Source of the DNA: Rhodococcus triatomae BKS 15-14
GTDB taxonomy: Bacteria; Actinomycetota; Actinomycetes; Mycobacteriales; Mycobacteriaceae
NCBI GenBank assembly: GCA_000341795.1
Contig: AODO01000009.1
Span: forward strand, 62,001-126,000
Length of the DNA: 64,000 nt
Reading direction: 5' to 3'
Shown here: positions 49,001 through 57,182 of the stretch, in pieces
Layout: every line of letters starts with the position of its first letter
Position numbering within the stretch: position 1 is the stretch's first letter
Program-made: the position numbers and the translations under genes
The notes under the pieces: model-generated
Seen by the model: only the letters and a program-made list of their open reading frames with translations
Told to the model about the DNA's origin: nothing
Databases searched by the model: none

Positions 49001-49290
49001 CGCGAGGGCTGCCACGGATCGGTGTCGGCGGTGGCGCCGCCGGTGGCGGCGAGAGCCTCGTCGACGAGACGCGTCGGGGACGGGAACTCGATGTTGGCGG
49101 CGATGCCGTCGGCTGCGGCGGGCGTGGCACCGAGGACAGCCGAAAGACGTTGCGTCAGCCAGCGTTCCACGCCCTTCGCGGGAACCGCGACGACCTCCCG
49201 CGCGAACGGGTCCGGAAGCGGGACGACGAGGACCTTCGCGAGGGCGTCGGCGAGCACGTCGGAGCGCTCGGCGCGGTGCACGGTCAGCAA
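46027..49290 (-). CDS. recC: Exodeoxyribonuclease V subunit gamma (RecC)
   Basis: 1087 aa. TTG start at 49290 with GAGGGGG about 6 bases upstream; MLTVHRAERSDVLADALAKV is a typical RecC start. RecC is a catalytically inactive helicase/nuclease homologue that splits the duplex and recognises Chi. The LWVPHPSPAMFDNL, DVLIMCPDVETYAPLI and GVVASLLDLADGRV segments match the family. It is first in the recC-recB-recD operon, which runs with overlaps of 1 and 4 bp. Confidence 0.94.
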   Translation of the reverse strand: MLTVHRAERSDVLADALAKVLVVPLPDPFAREVVAVPAKGVERWLTQRLSAVLGATPAAADGIAANIEFPSPTRLVDEALAATGGATADTDPWQPSRVLWTLLDVVDDSLDLPWAAVLARHLGRDDPAGHRIGRRYGTAAHLAELFRTYGVQRPGMLVDWAAGRDADGVGGDLPADLAWQAELWRRLRDRIGTASPAERLAPACETLRDRPGVVDLPERLSVFGPTRLTTAQLDVLAALAVNRDVHLWVPHPSPAMFDNLDRRDRPTTRAADDSGLAVTHPLLASLGREVRELQFRLAADAVVHEHHAAPPRPDTLLGRLQDDLAADRAPSPATGDGSVQIHACHGPARQVEVLRESLLHLFTELDDLEPRDVLIMCPDVETYAPLIRAAFGQDGIGHPGHGLRVRLADRALHQTNPVLGVVASLLDLADGRVTASQILDLAATEPVRRRFGFTDDDVERLREWTTAAGARWGIGPRERAAYGLSDFAQNTVRSALDRVLLGAAADDTDGDWLGLTLPLGGVDSNDIDLTGKLAEFVDRLDVSLRGLTGPQPAPAWEEALVRALDLLVTVRERDAWQLGQAHRELAAAVEYGTAELRLADVRALLSSRLAGRPTRSNFRTGELTVCTMVPMRSVPHRVVALLGLDDEAFPRSPGLDGDNVLGRTPLPGERDPRGEDRQLLLDAIGAAGERLLLFYTGRDPVSGAVRPPAIPLSEVRDVLDGMIGEVGSVVRSHPLQPFDPRNFQPGNPFSFDPAALAGARAAQRPAAPEPEFLPAPLLDPERADIDLADLVEFVVHPTQGFLKQRLGVRILDLDEEIADALDLELDSLAAWSIGERMLASVLADDRDVADAIGDFRAAEWRRGTLPPAALGGRALEGIEEAVRVLGSAGRRPGTPGTVDVDLDLGGRRLVGSVGGVYGDVVARTTYSKLGPKHRLTAWVQVLALAASYPDRDWKADTTGKGPLRRPTAWRSHLVAPADARTHLDALIALRDNGLRAPLPISTGATAAYAQRRANGDAVESALDSAAKEWSGKFGDCRDKHVAYLYGEDAPITVLTATAAPGSEGTAFGEHARTLWAPLLAAENLGVA

Positions 49291-49586
49291 GCAGGCCCCC
49301 TCGATCGGTTCGAGTCAAGGCTTACCACAGCGTTCCGACAGCGCTCCGGACCTTTCGCGTGCCTGGTCACAGCGTTCGCACACCTGTACGTGCACCCACA
49401 CCGGTTGTGCACGCCGAACGCCCGCCCGCACCTGCCGAAACCCGTGCGAATCTCCCACTGCCAACGAGTTGAATTTGTCACACAACGCCCACTGAACGGG
49501 CATCCAGGCTGTGCCGCGGGCCGGATCGTGGGGTAGTGATGATCGAAAGACTAGAGCGAATTTCACCCCTTGAAGAGGTAACGACC
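49291..49586. other. 296-bp divergent intergenic region between recC and the MBL gene
   Basis: It should carry promoters for both directions. I saw no LexA-type box (GAAC-N4-GTTC) and no clear -35/-10 pair. A TTGAATTTGTCACA stretch near 49468 is AT-richer than its surroundings. Nothing else is recognised. Confidence 0.4.
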
Positions 49587-50588
49587 ATGTCCGACGCACT
49601 TGCCATCGGTGACGGCATCTTCCAGATCACGGTCCCGATGACCCACAACCCGCTCGGCAGCACGTTGATCTACGCGATGGAGTCTCCGAACGGCGTCGTC
49701 CTCGTCGACGCAGGCTGGGACGGGGACGAGGGCTGGGACGGCCTGACCAGCGGACTCGAGTCGATGGGGCACTCGATCGGCGACGTCGAGGGCGTCGTCC
49801 TCACCCACTTCCATCCCGACCACACCGGCCTGTGCGGCCGCGTGCGGGAGGCGTCGGGCGCGTGGATCGCGATGCACGAGTCCGACCAGGAGATGTTCCG
49901 GTTGATGTCGACCGGTCACACCGTCGAGTGGCTCGACGACCAGATCCTCAACCTGCGCCGCGCCGGGGCGTCGGACGCCGATCTCGAGGAGTACCGGGCG
50001 GCGGTGCACCTCCAGCCGCCCGCGGGCCCCGAGTCGTCGGCGGACCGGACGCTCACCGGTGGTCAGGTCATCCCGCTCGCCGGCGGGCGCTCCCTGCGGG
50101 TGGTCTTCACCCCGGGCCACACCCCCGGCCACACCTGCTTCCACCTCGAGGACGCCGACGTCATGTTCACCGGCGACCACGTGCTGCAGAAGACCACCCC
50201 GCACGTCGGCAACTTCGTCTATCCGCTCGAGGAGCGGGACGCGCTCGCCGAGTTCCTGAGCTCACTGGAGCGGGTGCAGTCGATGGGCGTGACCCGCGGT
50301 CTCGGCGCGCACGGGCTGCAGATCACCGACCTGCCGGGCCGGGCGAAGGAACTCGTCGAGCATCACGAGGAGCGTCTGGAGCATCTGGTCGAGGCGTTCG
50401 GCGACGACGAGATCACGCTGTGGCAGGTCGCGGAACGGATGAAGTGGTACCGGGGCTGGGACGCGTTCTCCCCGCTCGCCCGTGGGATGGCGCTGTCGGA
50501 GGCGGCGGCGCACCTGCGTCACCTCGTCACGCGCAACCTCGTCACGCAGGTCCCGGACACCGAGCCCGCCCTGTTCGTCCGCGTCTAA
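49587..50588 (+). CDS. MBL-fold metallo-hydrolase
   Basis: 333 aa from the ATG at 49587 with GAAGAGG 9 bases upstream. The metallo-beta-lactamase signature HFHPDH is at residues 74-79 (H74, H76, D78, H79), followed by further ligands in TPGHTPGHTCFHL and FTGDHVL. A helical C-terminal part (~residues 240-333) resembles the LACTB2-like or winged-helix end of this group. The substrate is unknown; related proteins hydrolyse thioesters, lactones or nucleic acids. A strong hairpin follows. It is a single transcription unit by layout. Confidence 0.9.
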   Translation: MSDALAIGDGIFQITVPMTHNPLGSTLIYAMESPNGVVLVDAGWDGDEGWDGLTSGLESMGHSIGDVEGVVLTHFHPDHTGLCGRVREASGAWIAMHESDQEMFRLMSTGHTVEWLDDQILNLRRAGASDADLEEYRAAVHLQPPAGPESSADRTLTGGQVIPLAGGRSLRVVFTPGHTPGHTCFHLEDADVMFTGDHVLQKTTPHVGNFVYPLEERDALAEFLSSLERVQSMGVTRGLGAHGLQITDLPGRAKELVEHHEERLEHLVEAFGDDEITLWQVAERMKWYRGWDAFSPLARGMALSEAAAHLRHLVTRNLVTQVPDTEPALFVRV

Positions 50589-50594
50589 CGCGCA

Positions 50595-50628
50595 GTTCCC
50601 CTCACCCCGCCCCACGGGTGAGGGGAAC
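50595..50628 (+). terminator. Perfect 13-bp hairpin after the MBL gene
   Basis: Arms 50595-50607 and 50616-50628 (GTTCCCCTCACCC) are exact complements with an 8-base loop. The hairpin starts 7 bases after the MBL-gene stop. Confidence 0.85.
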
Positions 50629-50724
50629 CCTTGCCCGGTCTGACCGGCGTTGGGTCCCCTCACCGGGTAGTGGCCGGGCACGCGCGGGGGCGGGGGTTGC
50701 CCCTTCCCAACTACTTGGACGTCC

Positions 50725-50730
50725 CATAAT
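50725..50730 (+). promoter_or_regulatory. Possible -10 element of a leaderless acyl-CoA synthetase transcript
   Basis: CATAAT lies 9 bases before the ATG at 50740, and no Shine-Dalgarno sequence precedes that ATG. The spacing would place the transcription start at or next to the A of the start codon, as in actinobacterial leaderless mRNAs. No convincing -35 was seen. Confidence 0.4.
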
Positions 50731-50739
50731 CTGACGCAC

Positions 50740-52263
50740 ATGAGTCTCGACCCGCGCACCCACACCATCGACGGCATCCTGCGACGTTCGGCGGCGAAGT
50801 CCCCCGACCGCGCCGCGCTGATCTTCGACGGACGCACCCACACCTACCGCGACCTCGACGCCGCCGTCAGCCGCGCCGCCGCGCACCTCACCGCACTCGG
50901 TCTCGACGCCGGCGACCGCGTCGCGGCGTACGGCACCAACTCCGACGCCTACGTCATCGGGTTCCTGGCCTGTGCCCGCGCCGGCCTGGTGCACGTTCCG
51001 GTCAACTACGCCCTCAAGGGCGAGGAGCTCACCTATCTCGTCTCGCAGTCCGGCGCCCGCGCGGTGTTCGTCGACCCGGCGCTGGCGGGCACCCTCGACT
51101 CGGTTCGCGGCGACCTCACCTCCGTCGAGCACGTGGTCGCGCTCCGCGACGCCGACGACTCCCTGCTGGCACGGTCGACCACCGGCGACGTCGTAGATTT
51201 CGCGCCCCGCGCCGCCTCGACGGACCTGGCGCAGCTGCTGTACACCTCGGGCACGACGTCGAAGCCCAAGGGCGCCATGATGACCCACGAGGCACTCGTG
51301 TACGAGTACGTCTCGTCGGTCATCGCCCTGGACCTGGGCGCCGACGACAACCCGCTCGTCGCGATGCCGCTCTACCACTCGGCGGGCATGCACGTGTTCA
51401 TGCTGCCGTACCTCTCGGTGGGCGCGACGGTGAATCTGATGGCGGCGCCGGACATTCCGGAGATCCTGCGCCGGGTCGAGGAGGACCGGATCGGGTCACT
51501 GTTCCTCGCTCCGACGGTGTGGGTGCCGCTCGCGAACCACCCCGACCTCGACACCCGCGATCTCTCGTCGCTGCGCAAGGCCCAGTACGGTGCGTCGATC
51601 ATGCCGGTGACGGTCCTCAACCGGTTGCGCGAGCGGTACCCGGACCTCGGCTTCTACAACTGCTTCGGCCAGTCCGAGATCGGCCCGCTGGCCTGCGTGC
51701 TGCGCCCGGAGGAGCACGCGGACCGGCCGTCGTCGTGTGGACGGGCCGTGTTCTTCGTCGAGACCCGCGTCGTCGACGCGGACGGCAACGACATCGCCGA
51801 CGGCGAGTCCGGCGAGATCCTGTACCGCTCCCCGCAACTGTGCCAAGGATATTGGGAGAACCCGGAGGCGACGGCGGAGGCGTTCCGCGACGGCTGGTTC
51901 CACTCCGGCGACCTGGTCACCCGCGACGCCGAGGGTTTCGTGACCGTCGTGGACCGCATCAAGGACGTCATCAACACCGGCGGCATCCTCGTGGCGTCCC
52001 GCGAGGTCGAGGACGCGCTCTACACCCATCCCGCGGTCGCGGAGGTCGCGGTGATCGGCACCCCGGACGAGAAGTGGATCGAGGCGATCACCGCCGTCGT
52101 GGTGCTGCGCGACGGCCAGGACGCGACGGCGGAGACGCTGATCGGGCACGTGAAGGAACGGATCGCCCCGTTCAAGGTGCCGAAGCGCATCGAGTTCGTC
52201 GACGCCCTGCCCCGCAACCAGAGCGGCAAGCTCCTCAAGCGCGAGCTCCGCACCGGAGCCTGA
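50740..52263 (+). CDS. Acyl-CoA synthetase (FadD-like, AMP-binding)
   Basis: 507 aa, adenylate-forming ligase that activates a carboxylic acid to acyl-AMP and then acyl-CoA. The AMP-binding P-loop YTSGTTSKPKGAMMTH is near residue 168. The second signature YNCFGQSEIGPL is near 305, the hinge DRIKDVINTGG near 403, and the C-terminal catalytic Lys is in RNQSGKLLKREL. The A8 region reads GGILVASREVED, where many relatives have GGENV.P.EVE, a small deviation. The chain length it prefers cannot be read. It is followed by a hairpin and is probably monocistronic. Confidence 0.92.
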   Translation: MSLDPRTHTIDGILRRSAAKSPDRAALIFDGRTHTYRDLDAAVSRAAAHLTALGLDAGDRVAAYGTNSDAYVIGFLACARAGLVHVPVNYALKGEELTYLVSQSGARAVFVDPALAGTLDSVRGDLTSVEHVVALRDADDSLLARSTTGDVVDFAPRAASTDLAQLLYTSGTTSKPKGAMMTHEALVYEYVSSVIALDLGADDNPLVAMPLYHSAGMHVFMLPYLSVGATVNLMAAPDIPEILRRVEEDRIGSLFLAPTVWVPLANHPDLDTRDLSSLRKAQYGASIMPVTVLNRLRERYPDLGFYNCFGQSEIGPLACVLRPEEHADRPSSCGRAVFFVETRVVDADGNDIADGESGEILYRSPQLCQGYWENPEATAEAFRDGWFHSGDLVTRDAEGFVTVVDRIKDVINTGGILVASREVEDALYTHPAVAEVAVIGTPDEKWIEAITAVVVLRDGQDATAETLIGHVKERIAPFKVPKRIEFVDALPRNQSGKLLKRELRTGA

Positions 52264-52269
52264 CGGCAC

Positions 52270-52298
52270 GGTGGGTCGCGGCGGCGCCGCGACCCACC
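52270..52298 (+). terminator. Perfect 13-bp hairpin after the acyl-CoA synthetase gene
   Basis: Arms 52270-52282 and 52286-52298 (GGTGGGTCGCGGC) are exact complements with a 3-base loop. The hairpin lies directly downstream of the stop at 52263. Confidence 0.85.
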
Positions 52299-52381
52299 CG
52301 GGTGTGGGACCGTCGATGCAGCCGCGGCGAGCGCCTGGCGCCGCTACGCTCGCGGAGGCAGGACGGACTCGAGGGAGCTCG

Positions 52382-52549
52382 GTGACGAAGATGACGGCAA
52401 AGCATCCCTACACCGAACTCACCTACGAGCTCGACAAACCGACGACGACGCGGAAGGTGATCCACCTGCACGGCGTCGACGCAGTTGCCGCGTTGATCGA
52501 CGACCTCCTGACGGGACTCGAACCCGTCCATGCGAGCGTCGCTCCGTAG
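52382..52549 (+). CDS. Small conserved-looking protein (about 55 aa)
   Basis: GTG start at 52382 with GAGGGAG just upstream, or ATG at 52391. The frame is open further 5' but the protein-like part begins here: MTAKHPYTELTYELDKPTTT, ending in a helix DAVAALIDDLLTG. It is soluble, with no signal or membrane segment. No family is recognised. The reason for calling it is its good ribosome binding site and its natural amino-acid composition between a terminator and a convergent gene. Confidence 0.5.
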   Translation: MTKMTAKHPYTELTYELDKPTTTRKVIHLHGVDAVAALIDDLLTGLEPVHASVAP

Positions 52550-52600
52550 AGAACTCGACGGGCGCTCGGCGAGTGCACGACCGTGGTCGTCGGCCCTGCT

Positions 52601-54001
52601 CTAGGTCGACAGCACGATCTGCGCGAAACCCCGAGCCCAGTCCGGGGGCAGGCCGTCGAACGGACCGAGCGCACCGATCGTGCTGAGGAAGTCCTCCGTC
52701 ACCGCAGCCACCCACGACGCGTCGAACGCGTTCAGGGCGCTGCCGTCCGGGTTCCGCCAGCCGAGCGCGGCGAGCCCCTCCACCATGGCCCTGCGGCGCT
52801 CGCTCCACGACGCGCCCGCCGCGACGGTGAGCAACACCAGGAATCCTGCCTCGAGCTCGATCCGCTCGCGCCCGAGCGGCAGCCCGGCGTGCACCTGCTC
52901 CCACAGCTCCCGGTCGCGGACCAGCCCCGCGGCGCCACGCTTCGTCAGCACCAGCTGACCCCGGTGCTTGCGGATCAGGCCGAGGTCGCGGGCGCCGTCG
53001 CGCAGCCGCTCGAACTGCGGATTGTCGACCTCACGATCGCCGTTCCCGGCGCGCCGGTCACCCCAGTCGAGCTCGTCGCGTGCCGCTTTGACGTGGGCGG
53101 GTGGCACGTAGCCGGACTGCGTCAACGCGATGCCGTCGTCCCCGATCCTCCGCAGCAACCACCGCAGATGCGTCAGGGCACCGTCCATGACGTCGTCGAT
53201 CGGCTGGTCGATCCGGTCCTGGAGGTGCGCCCGGGCCATCAGTGCGTGCACGTGCGGCGCGGCCTGGTACGGGATCCGCGTCAGCACCTGCTCGATCCGC
53301 GACCCGACGACCGGCGGGTACAGGCTCATCGCGTCACGCGCGGCGATCAGGGCGTTGACGTCGTCGACGGAGAACGCCTCGGGATCGAATCCTCCGGACC
53401 ATACGCTCAGTGACACGTGGTCGGAGTGGTCACGATCGGCGAGCACCGCCAGCAGGCGCTCGTATCCGGGCACGCCACCGCAGTCCTCCGGCGGGCAGGC
53501 CCGCTCGCCCGCGACGCACAGCGCCTCGTCCGGAGACTCGTCGTTGTCGATCCCCTCGAGCAGGACCGTGTGCTCCCAGCCGTCCCCGAAGTCGTACTCG
53601 TACACCATCGCGTCGCCCGGCGTGGTGAGGACGTCGTCGAGGCGCGTCACGTCCTCGCACCGGGCACCGTCCGCGAAGCCGTCCTCGATGCACGAGCGCG
53701 TCGCGAACCGGTCCACCACGCCCGGGTTCTCGAGGTCGGGGCGCCGCCACTGGTGCAGATGCGAGTCGTTCCACCCCATCACGGTCTGCAACACGTCGTG
53801 CAGCTCGTCGAGCCTCGATGTCGACCGGACCGTCACGCTGCGCCACACCGGCGGTGTGACACCGTTCAGCGTGACGCGCAGGCGGTAGGCGACGGCGTTC
53901 GTGAGCGGGGGTGCGCTGCCGATGCCCTCGACGAAAGCGCGCAGCTCGTCGGGGTCCGTGGGCACGACCCGCAGGCGTCTTCCAGGTTCGAAGGCTCCCA
54001 T
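52601..54001 (-). CDS. Plasmid pRiA4b ORF-3 family protein
   Basis: 466 aa. The N-terminal half (residues ~35-195) matches the pRiA4b ORF-3/IS1096 TnpR-like family (PF07929): YRLRVTLNGVTPPVWRSVTV, LHDVLQTVMGWNDSHLHQW, and YEYDFGDGWEHTVLLE, then CPPEDCGGVPGYERLL. The C-terminal half is helical and uncharacterised; many actinobacterial members have this extension. The molecular function is not established. Despite the name, nothing nearby suggests a transposon. It is divergent from the crotonase gene, with an operator-like site between them. Confidence 0.9.
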   Translation of the reverse strand: MGAFEPGRRLRVVPTDPDELRAFVEGIGSAPPLTNAVAYRLRVTLNGVTPPVWRSVTVRSTSRLDELHDVLQTVMGWNDSHLHQWRRPDLENPGVVDRFATRSCIEDGFADGARCEDVTRLDDVLTTPGDAMVYEYDFGDGWEHTVLLEGIDNDESPDEALCVAGERACPPEDCGGVPGYERLLAVLADRDHSDHVSLSVWSGGFDPEAFSVDDVNALIAARDAMSLYPPVVGSRIEQVLTRIPYQAAPHVHALMARAHLQDRIDQPIDDVMDGALTHLRWLLRRIGDDGIALTQSGYVPPAHVKAARDELDWGDRRAGNGDREVDNPQFERLRDGARDLGLIRKHRGQLVLTKRGAAGLVRDRELWEQVHAGLPLGRERIELEAGFLVLLTVAAGASWSERRRAMVEGLAALGWRNPDGSALNAFDASWVAAVTEDFLSTIGALGPFDGLPPDWARGFAQIVLST

Positions 54002-54062
54002 CCCGTCACCCTAGGACAGATCTCCGATGTCGACAGCGCAGGCGGGATCCACCCCATCGAAC

Positions 54063-54076
54063 TGCAACACGTTCTA
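54063..54076. promoter_or_regulatory. KstR-type operator (TNNAACNNGTTNNA)
   Basis: TGCAACACGTTCTA fits the palindromic consensus TNNAACNNGTTNNA of KstR, the TetR-family repressor of cholesterol/steroid catabolism genes in mycobacteria and rhodococci. It ends 2 bases before the upstream ATG (54079) of the crotonase gene, so a bound repressor would block its start region. It may also affect the divergent gene at 54001. Confidence 0.6.
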
Positions 54077-54087
54077 CCATGCGGGAC

Positions 54088-54873
54088 ATGAGCATCCTCA
54101 TCGACGACCGTGCGCGCGTGCGAACGCTGACCCTCGACCGGCCCGACGCGCTCAACGCGTTCAACGAGGCCCTCTACGACGCGACCACCGAAGCGCTGCG
54201 GGACGCCGCGGAGGACCCGTCGGTGGCGGTGGTACTGCTCACCGGCCACGGACGCGCGTTCAGTGCGGGCACCGACCTGAGGGAGATGCACGCCCGCACC
54301 AGCGACCCGAACTTCCAGCCCGGCAAGCACGGCTTCCTCGGCCTGATCGACGCCCTCACCGACTTCCCGAAGCCGCTGATCGTCGCCGTGAACGGGCTCG
54401 GCCTCGGCATCGGCACCACCGTCATCGGGTTCGCCGACCTCGCGTTCATGTCCACGACCGCGAAGCTGAAGTGCCCGTTCACCGGGCTCGGCGTCGCACC
54501 GGAGGCGGCGTCGAGCTACCTGCTGCCGACGCTCATCGGACGGCAGAACGCCGCCTGGGTCCTGATGAGCTCCGAGTGGATCCAGGCCGAGCAGGCGAAG
54601 GAGATGGGCCTCGTCTTCCAGGTGTGCGAACCGGACGATCTCCTGGCGACCGCCCGCACGTACGCGGAAATCCTGGCGGCCAAGCCGATCTCGAGTCTGA
54701 TCGCCGTCAAGCGGACCATGACGGCGCCACTGCGCGCGCAGATCGCCGCGGCCCGCGAACGGGAGAACGCCGCCTTCGCCGAACTGATGGGCGGCCCGGC
54801 GAACATCGAGGCGCTGGTGGCGTTCGCCGAGGGACGCGAACCCGACTTCACGTCACTGCCCGCGGGAGCGTGA
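54088..54873 (+). CDS. Enoyl-CoA hydratase/isomerase (crotonase family)
   Basis: 261 aa from the ATG at 54088 (MSILIDDRARVRTLTLDRPD); an in-frame ATG at 54079 is an alternative and would suit a leaderless start. The oxyanion-hole segments are AFSAGTDLREM and NGLGLGIGTTVIGFADLAF. The active-site region reads GLGVAPEAASSYLLPTLIG, which has the PE..SS...P pattern of delta3-delta2 enoyl-CoA isomerase-type crotonases rather than the two-Glu hydratase pattern. A KstR-like site just upstream suggests induction with sterol catabolism. The substrate is unknown. Confidence 0.88.
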   Translation: MSILIDDRARVRTLTLDRPDALNAFNEALYDATTEALRDAAEDPSVAVVLLTGHGRAFSAGTDLREMHARTSDPNFQPGKHGFLGLIDALTDFPKPLIVAVNGLGLGIGTTVIGFADLAFMSTTAKLKCPFTGLGVAPEAASSYLLPTLIGRQNAAWVLMSSEWIQAEQAKEMGLVFQVCEPDDLLATARTYAEILAAKPISSLIAVKRTMTAPLRAQIAAARERENAAFAELMGGPANIEALVAFAEGREPDFTSLPAGA

Positions 54874-54887
54874 CCGGTATCCCGGTG

Positions 54888-56339
54888 TCAGCGATCCGAA
54901 CCGACCCCCGCCGACACCGCGATCGCGCGGCGCTGCCGCTCGGCGAGGCCGCTGCCGGGAAGCAGATCGGCGATCCGGTCACGGTGCGCGGGCGTGGGCG
55001 CCCCGTGCACCGGTAACGCCACCGTCACCGAGAACGCCGCCGCCCTCAGGGCGGGGTCGTCGTCACCGCAGGCCCGCAGATCGGCGACGACGGCGTCCCA
55101 TCCACCCCGCGCGCGTTCGAGCACCCACACCCGGCGCCGGATCTCCGGGTCGGGGTCGTTCCACGCGCCGTCGAGATCGGCCGGCCGCCAGAGCGCGGGT
55201 TGCGCTGCGAGCACCTCGGTGGCCGATCCGGCTTCGCCGCGGGTGCCCCCGACGACTCTCCCGACGAGACCGGCGACGTCGCCCGCCTCGGCCGACCCCA
55301 CCATCAGGCGAAGGGCGACGGCACGCAGCGGCGGTTCGTGCGCCGCGAACAGCGAGCGGATCTCGTCCGGATGCGGCGGACGGCCGGCTTCCCGCAACCC
55401 GAGCCACGCCCGGGCGCGCGCACGCGCGGGCAGCGTCGCGGAGTCGGCGAGATCCCGGTAGGTCGCCACGGGATCCTCTCCGAACTCGGCCCACCTGCGG
55501 CGCGCCCACAACCGGACGAGGACCGAACTGTCGACCAGCAGTCGCCGGACGTCGTCGCGGACGAGCACCGTGACGTCGAAGCGCGCCAGCGCACCGGCCC
55601 GGTCGGAGGCCGACATTCCCCGGGTCAGCAACGGCGCCGTCACCGTCGGCTCGCCCTCCTGCAGCAGCAGGCGACCGAGCGCACGTTGCACCACGACGTC
55701 CTTCTCGGTGAGATAGGCGGCGGCCGCATCGTCCGGGCCGAGCACGCCCTCCTCGATGCTCCGGGCGACCGCGAAGCGCCGCACGAGCCGATCCTCGTTG
55801 GCGCGCAACAGAGCCCACATCTCACCGTCTCCGTGCCGGTGTCCGGCCACCGTGTGGTACCGGCCGAGGACCGGGTTGCGCCAGTCACGTGCGAAGCGGT
55901 TGAGGACGAGCAGCACCGGCGTGATCGCGTCCAGGTCGTCGGGCTCCGTGCGATCGAGTGTCGCCGCGCAGGCCGCCACCCGGATCGGGAGGACGTGGTC
56001 GGAGGTCCTCAGCGCGAGCGCCCGGGACGCGTCCACTCCCGGTTGCTGCGCGAGAACGGCGACTGCGCGCTCACGCACGTGACCGTCCGGGACCATGCTC
56101 ATCACGACCGCGGCGCGGGGGTGGGCGGCGAGGCGGCCCGCGGTCCAGAGGCGGGCGATGTCGTCGCGCTGCTGCGGCAGCATCACGCGGCGGCGAACCC
56201 GCTGATCCAATCGGACCAGGTCCACTGCCGCCACTCCCGCCATCCACGTGCCCACGGCGTGCAGAGCTCCGACGTCACCGGCCGCGCCTGCCACCAGAAT
56301 GCGCGACGCGCGCGCGTCCAACTCCCCCACCGAACCCAT
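54888..56339 (-). CDS. HEAT-repeat-like protein of unknown function
   Basis: 483 aa from the ATG at 56339, with GGGGAGGG 8 bases upstream (MGSVGELDARASRILVAGAA). It is almost wholly helical with repeating Arg/Ala/Leu-rich helix pairs such as VLVRLWARRRWAEFG and PEIRRRVWVLERARGGW, like HEAT or Armadillo-type scaffolds. No catalytic motif, signal peptide or membrane segment is visible. It converges on the crotonase gene with a 14-bp gap. The role is unknown. Confidence 0.7.
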   Translation of the reverse strand: MGSVGELDARASRILVAGAAGDVGALHAVGTWMAGVAAVDLVRLDQRVRRRVMLPQQRDDIARLWTAGRLAAHPRAAVVMSMVPDGHVRERAVAVLAQQPGVDASRALALRTSDHVLPIRVAACAATLDRTEPDDLDAITPVLLVLNRFARDWRNPVLGRYHTVAGHRHGDGEMWALLRANEDRLVRRFAVARSIEEGVLGPDDAAAAYLTEKDVVVQRALGRLLLQEGEPTVTAPLLTRGMSASDRAGALARFDVTVLVRDDVRRLLVDSSVLVRLWARRRWAEFGEDPVATYRDLADSATLPARARARAWLGLREAGRPPHPDEIRSLFAAHEPPLRAVALRLMVGSAEAGDVAGLVGRVVGGTRGEAGSATEVLAAQPALWRPADLDGAWNDPDPEIRRRVWVLERARGGWDAVVADLRACGDDDPALRAAAFSVTVALPVHGAPTPAHRDRIADLLPGSGLAERQRRAIAVSAGVGSDR

Positions 56340-56402
56340 CCGACATCCCTCCCCTGACGGCCCATCCTGCCGGACGAATCCCGCGGGCATGCTCGGCGGG
56401 CG

Positions 56403-57053
56403 TCAGCGCGCCGCCATCGCCGCGATCCGGATGTCACGGGTGCGTTCCTGGTGCGCGACCATGAGAACCCGGGCTCGCTCACCGTCGCCGTCGACCACTG
56501 CCTCGTGGATGCCACGGTGCTCGTGTTCGATGGCCGTGAGGTTCGCGGGCGCCCTGGACTCGTCCGCGTCGTAGACGGCGAGTTGGGCGTCGAGACGTTC
56601 CATCAGCTCGGTGATCGTCGGATTGTGCGCGGCGACGCGGAGCGCGGCGTGCCAGTCGTTGTGCAGTCTCAGGGCGGTGTCCGCGTCCGGTGCGGTGACG
56701 GCGCGGTCGAAGAGGCCGATGAGCCGGGCGAGGTCGAAGTCGGAGCGGCGGGTGGCGGCCGCGAACGCCACCGCGGATTCGAGCGCGATGCGGGCCTCGC
56801 AGATCGCGATCACCTCGTCCTCGGTGCGCACCCGGACGAGATAACCGCGGGTCACCTTGGTGACGAGTCCCTCGAATTCGAGCCGCTGCAGTGCTTCGCG
56901 GACGGGGGTGCGTGACACCCCGAGTTCCACACCGACGGTCGCGGGGACCAGAAGCGATCCGGGCGGGTGGGCGCCTCCGGTGATTCGTGCGCGCAGCTGC
57001 GCGTAGGGCGATCTGTCGTCTGGCACTGCGGCCCCCATGTGGTGTTCCGGCAT
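56403..57053 (-). CDS. GntR-family (FCD-type) transcriptional regulator
   Basis: 216 aa. The N-terminal winged helix contains VGVELGVSRTPVREALQRLE, the GntR recognition-helix signature. The C-terminal helical FCD ligand domain includes ARIALESAVAFAAA and HNDWHAAL, with metal-site type Asp/His residues (HEHRGIHEAV). It is divergent from the ABC-transporter/monooxygenase operon and probably regulates it. A palindrome at 57109-57120 in the shared region is a fitting operator. The effector is unknown; ATG at 57038 is an alternative start. Confidence 0.9.
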   Translation of the reverse strand: MPEHHMGAAVPDDRSPYAQLRARITGGAHPPGSLLVPATVGVELGVSRTPVREALQRLEFEGLVTKVTRGYLVRVRTEDEVIAICEARIALESAVAFAAATRRSDFDLARLIGLFDRAVTAPDADTALRLHNDWHAALRVAAHNPTITELMERLDAQLAVYDADESRAPANLTAIEHEHRGIHEAVVDGDGERARVLMVAHQERTRDIRIAAMAAR

Positions 57054-57108
57054 TCGTCAGGGATACGCCTACCAGGGTGTCCGGGTCCGGCGGAAGAGTT
57101 TGAATCCG

Positions 57109-57120
57109 TGTGTATACAAA
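57109..57120. promoter_or_regulatory. Candidate GntR/FCD operator
   Basis: TGTATACA (57111-57118) is a perfect palindrome flanked as GTGTATACAAA, in the style of FadR/FCD-family operators (TTGTATACAA-like). It is in the divergent region between the GntR gene and the transporter operon and AT-rich against its surroundings. Confidence 0.55.
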
Positions 57121-57182
57121 TGTCGTCATCTGCGTTCATCTGCATTGTCATGGCTCTCGCACCGCAGCACGCGAGGAGAACG

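Noticed and set aside
52601-54001. Reading the pRiA4b ORF-3 gene as a mobile element
   Set aside because: The family name recalls plasmids and IS1096, but no transposase, terminal repeat or target duplication is visible.
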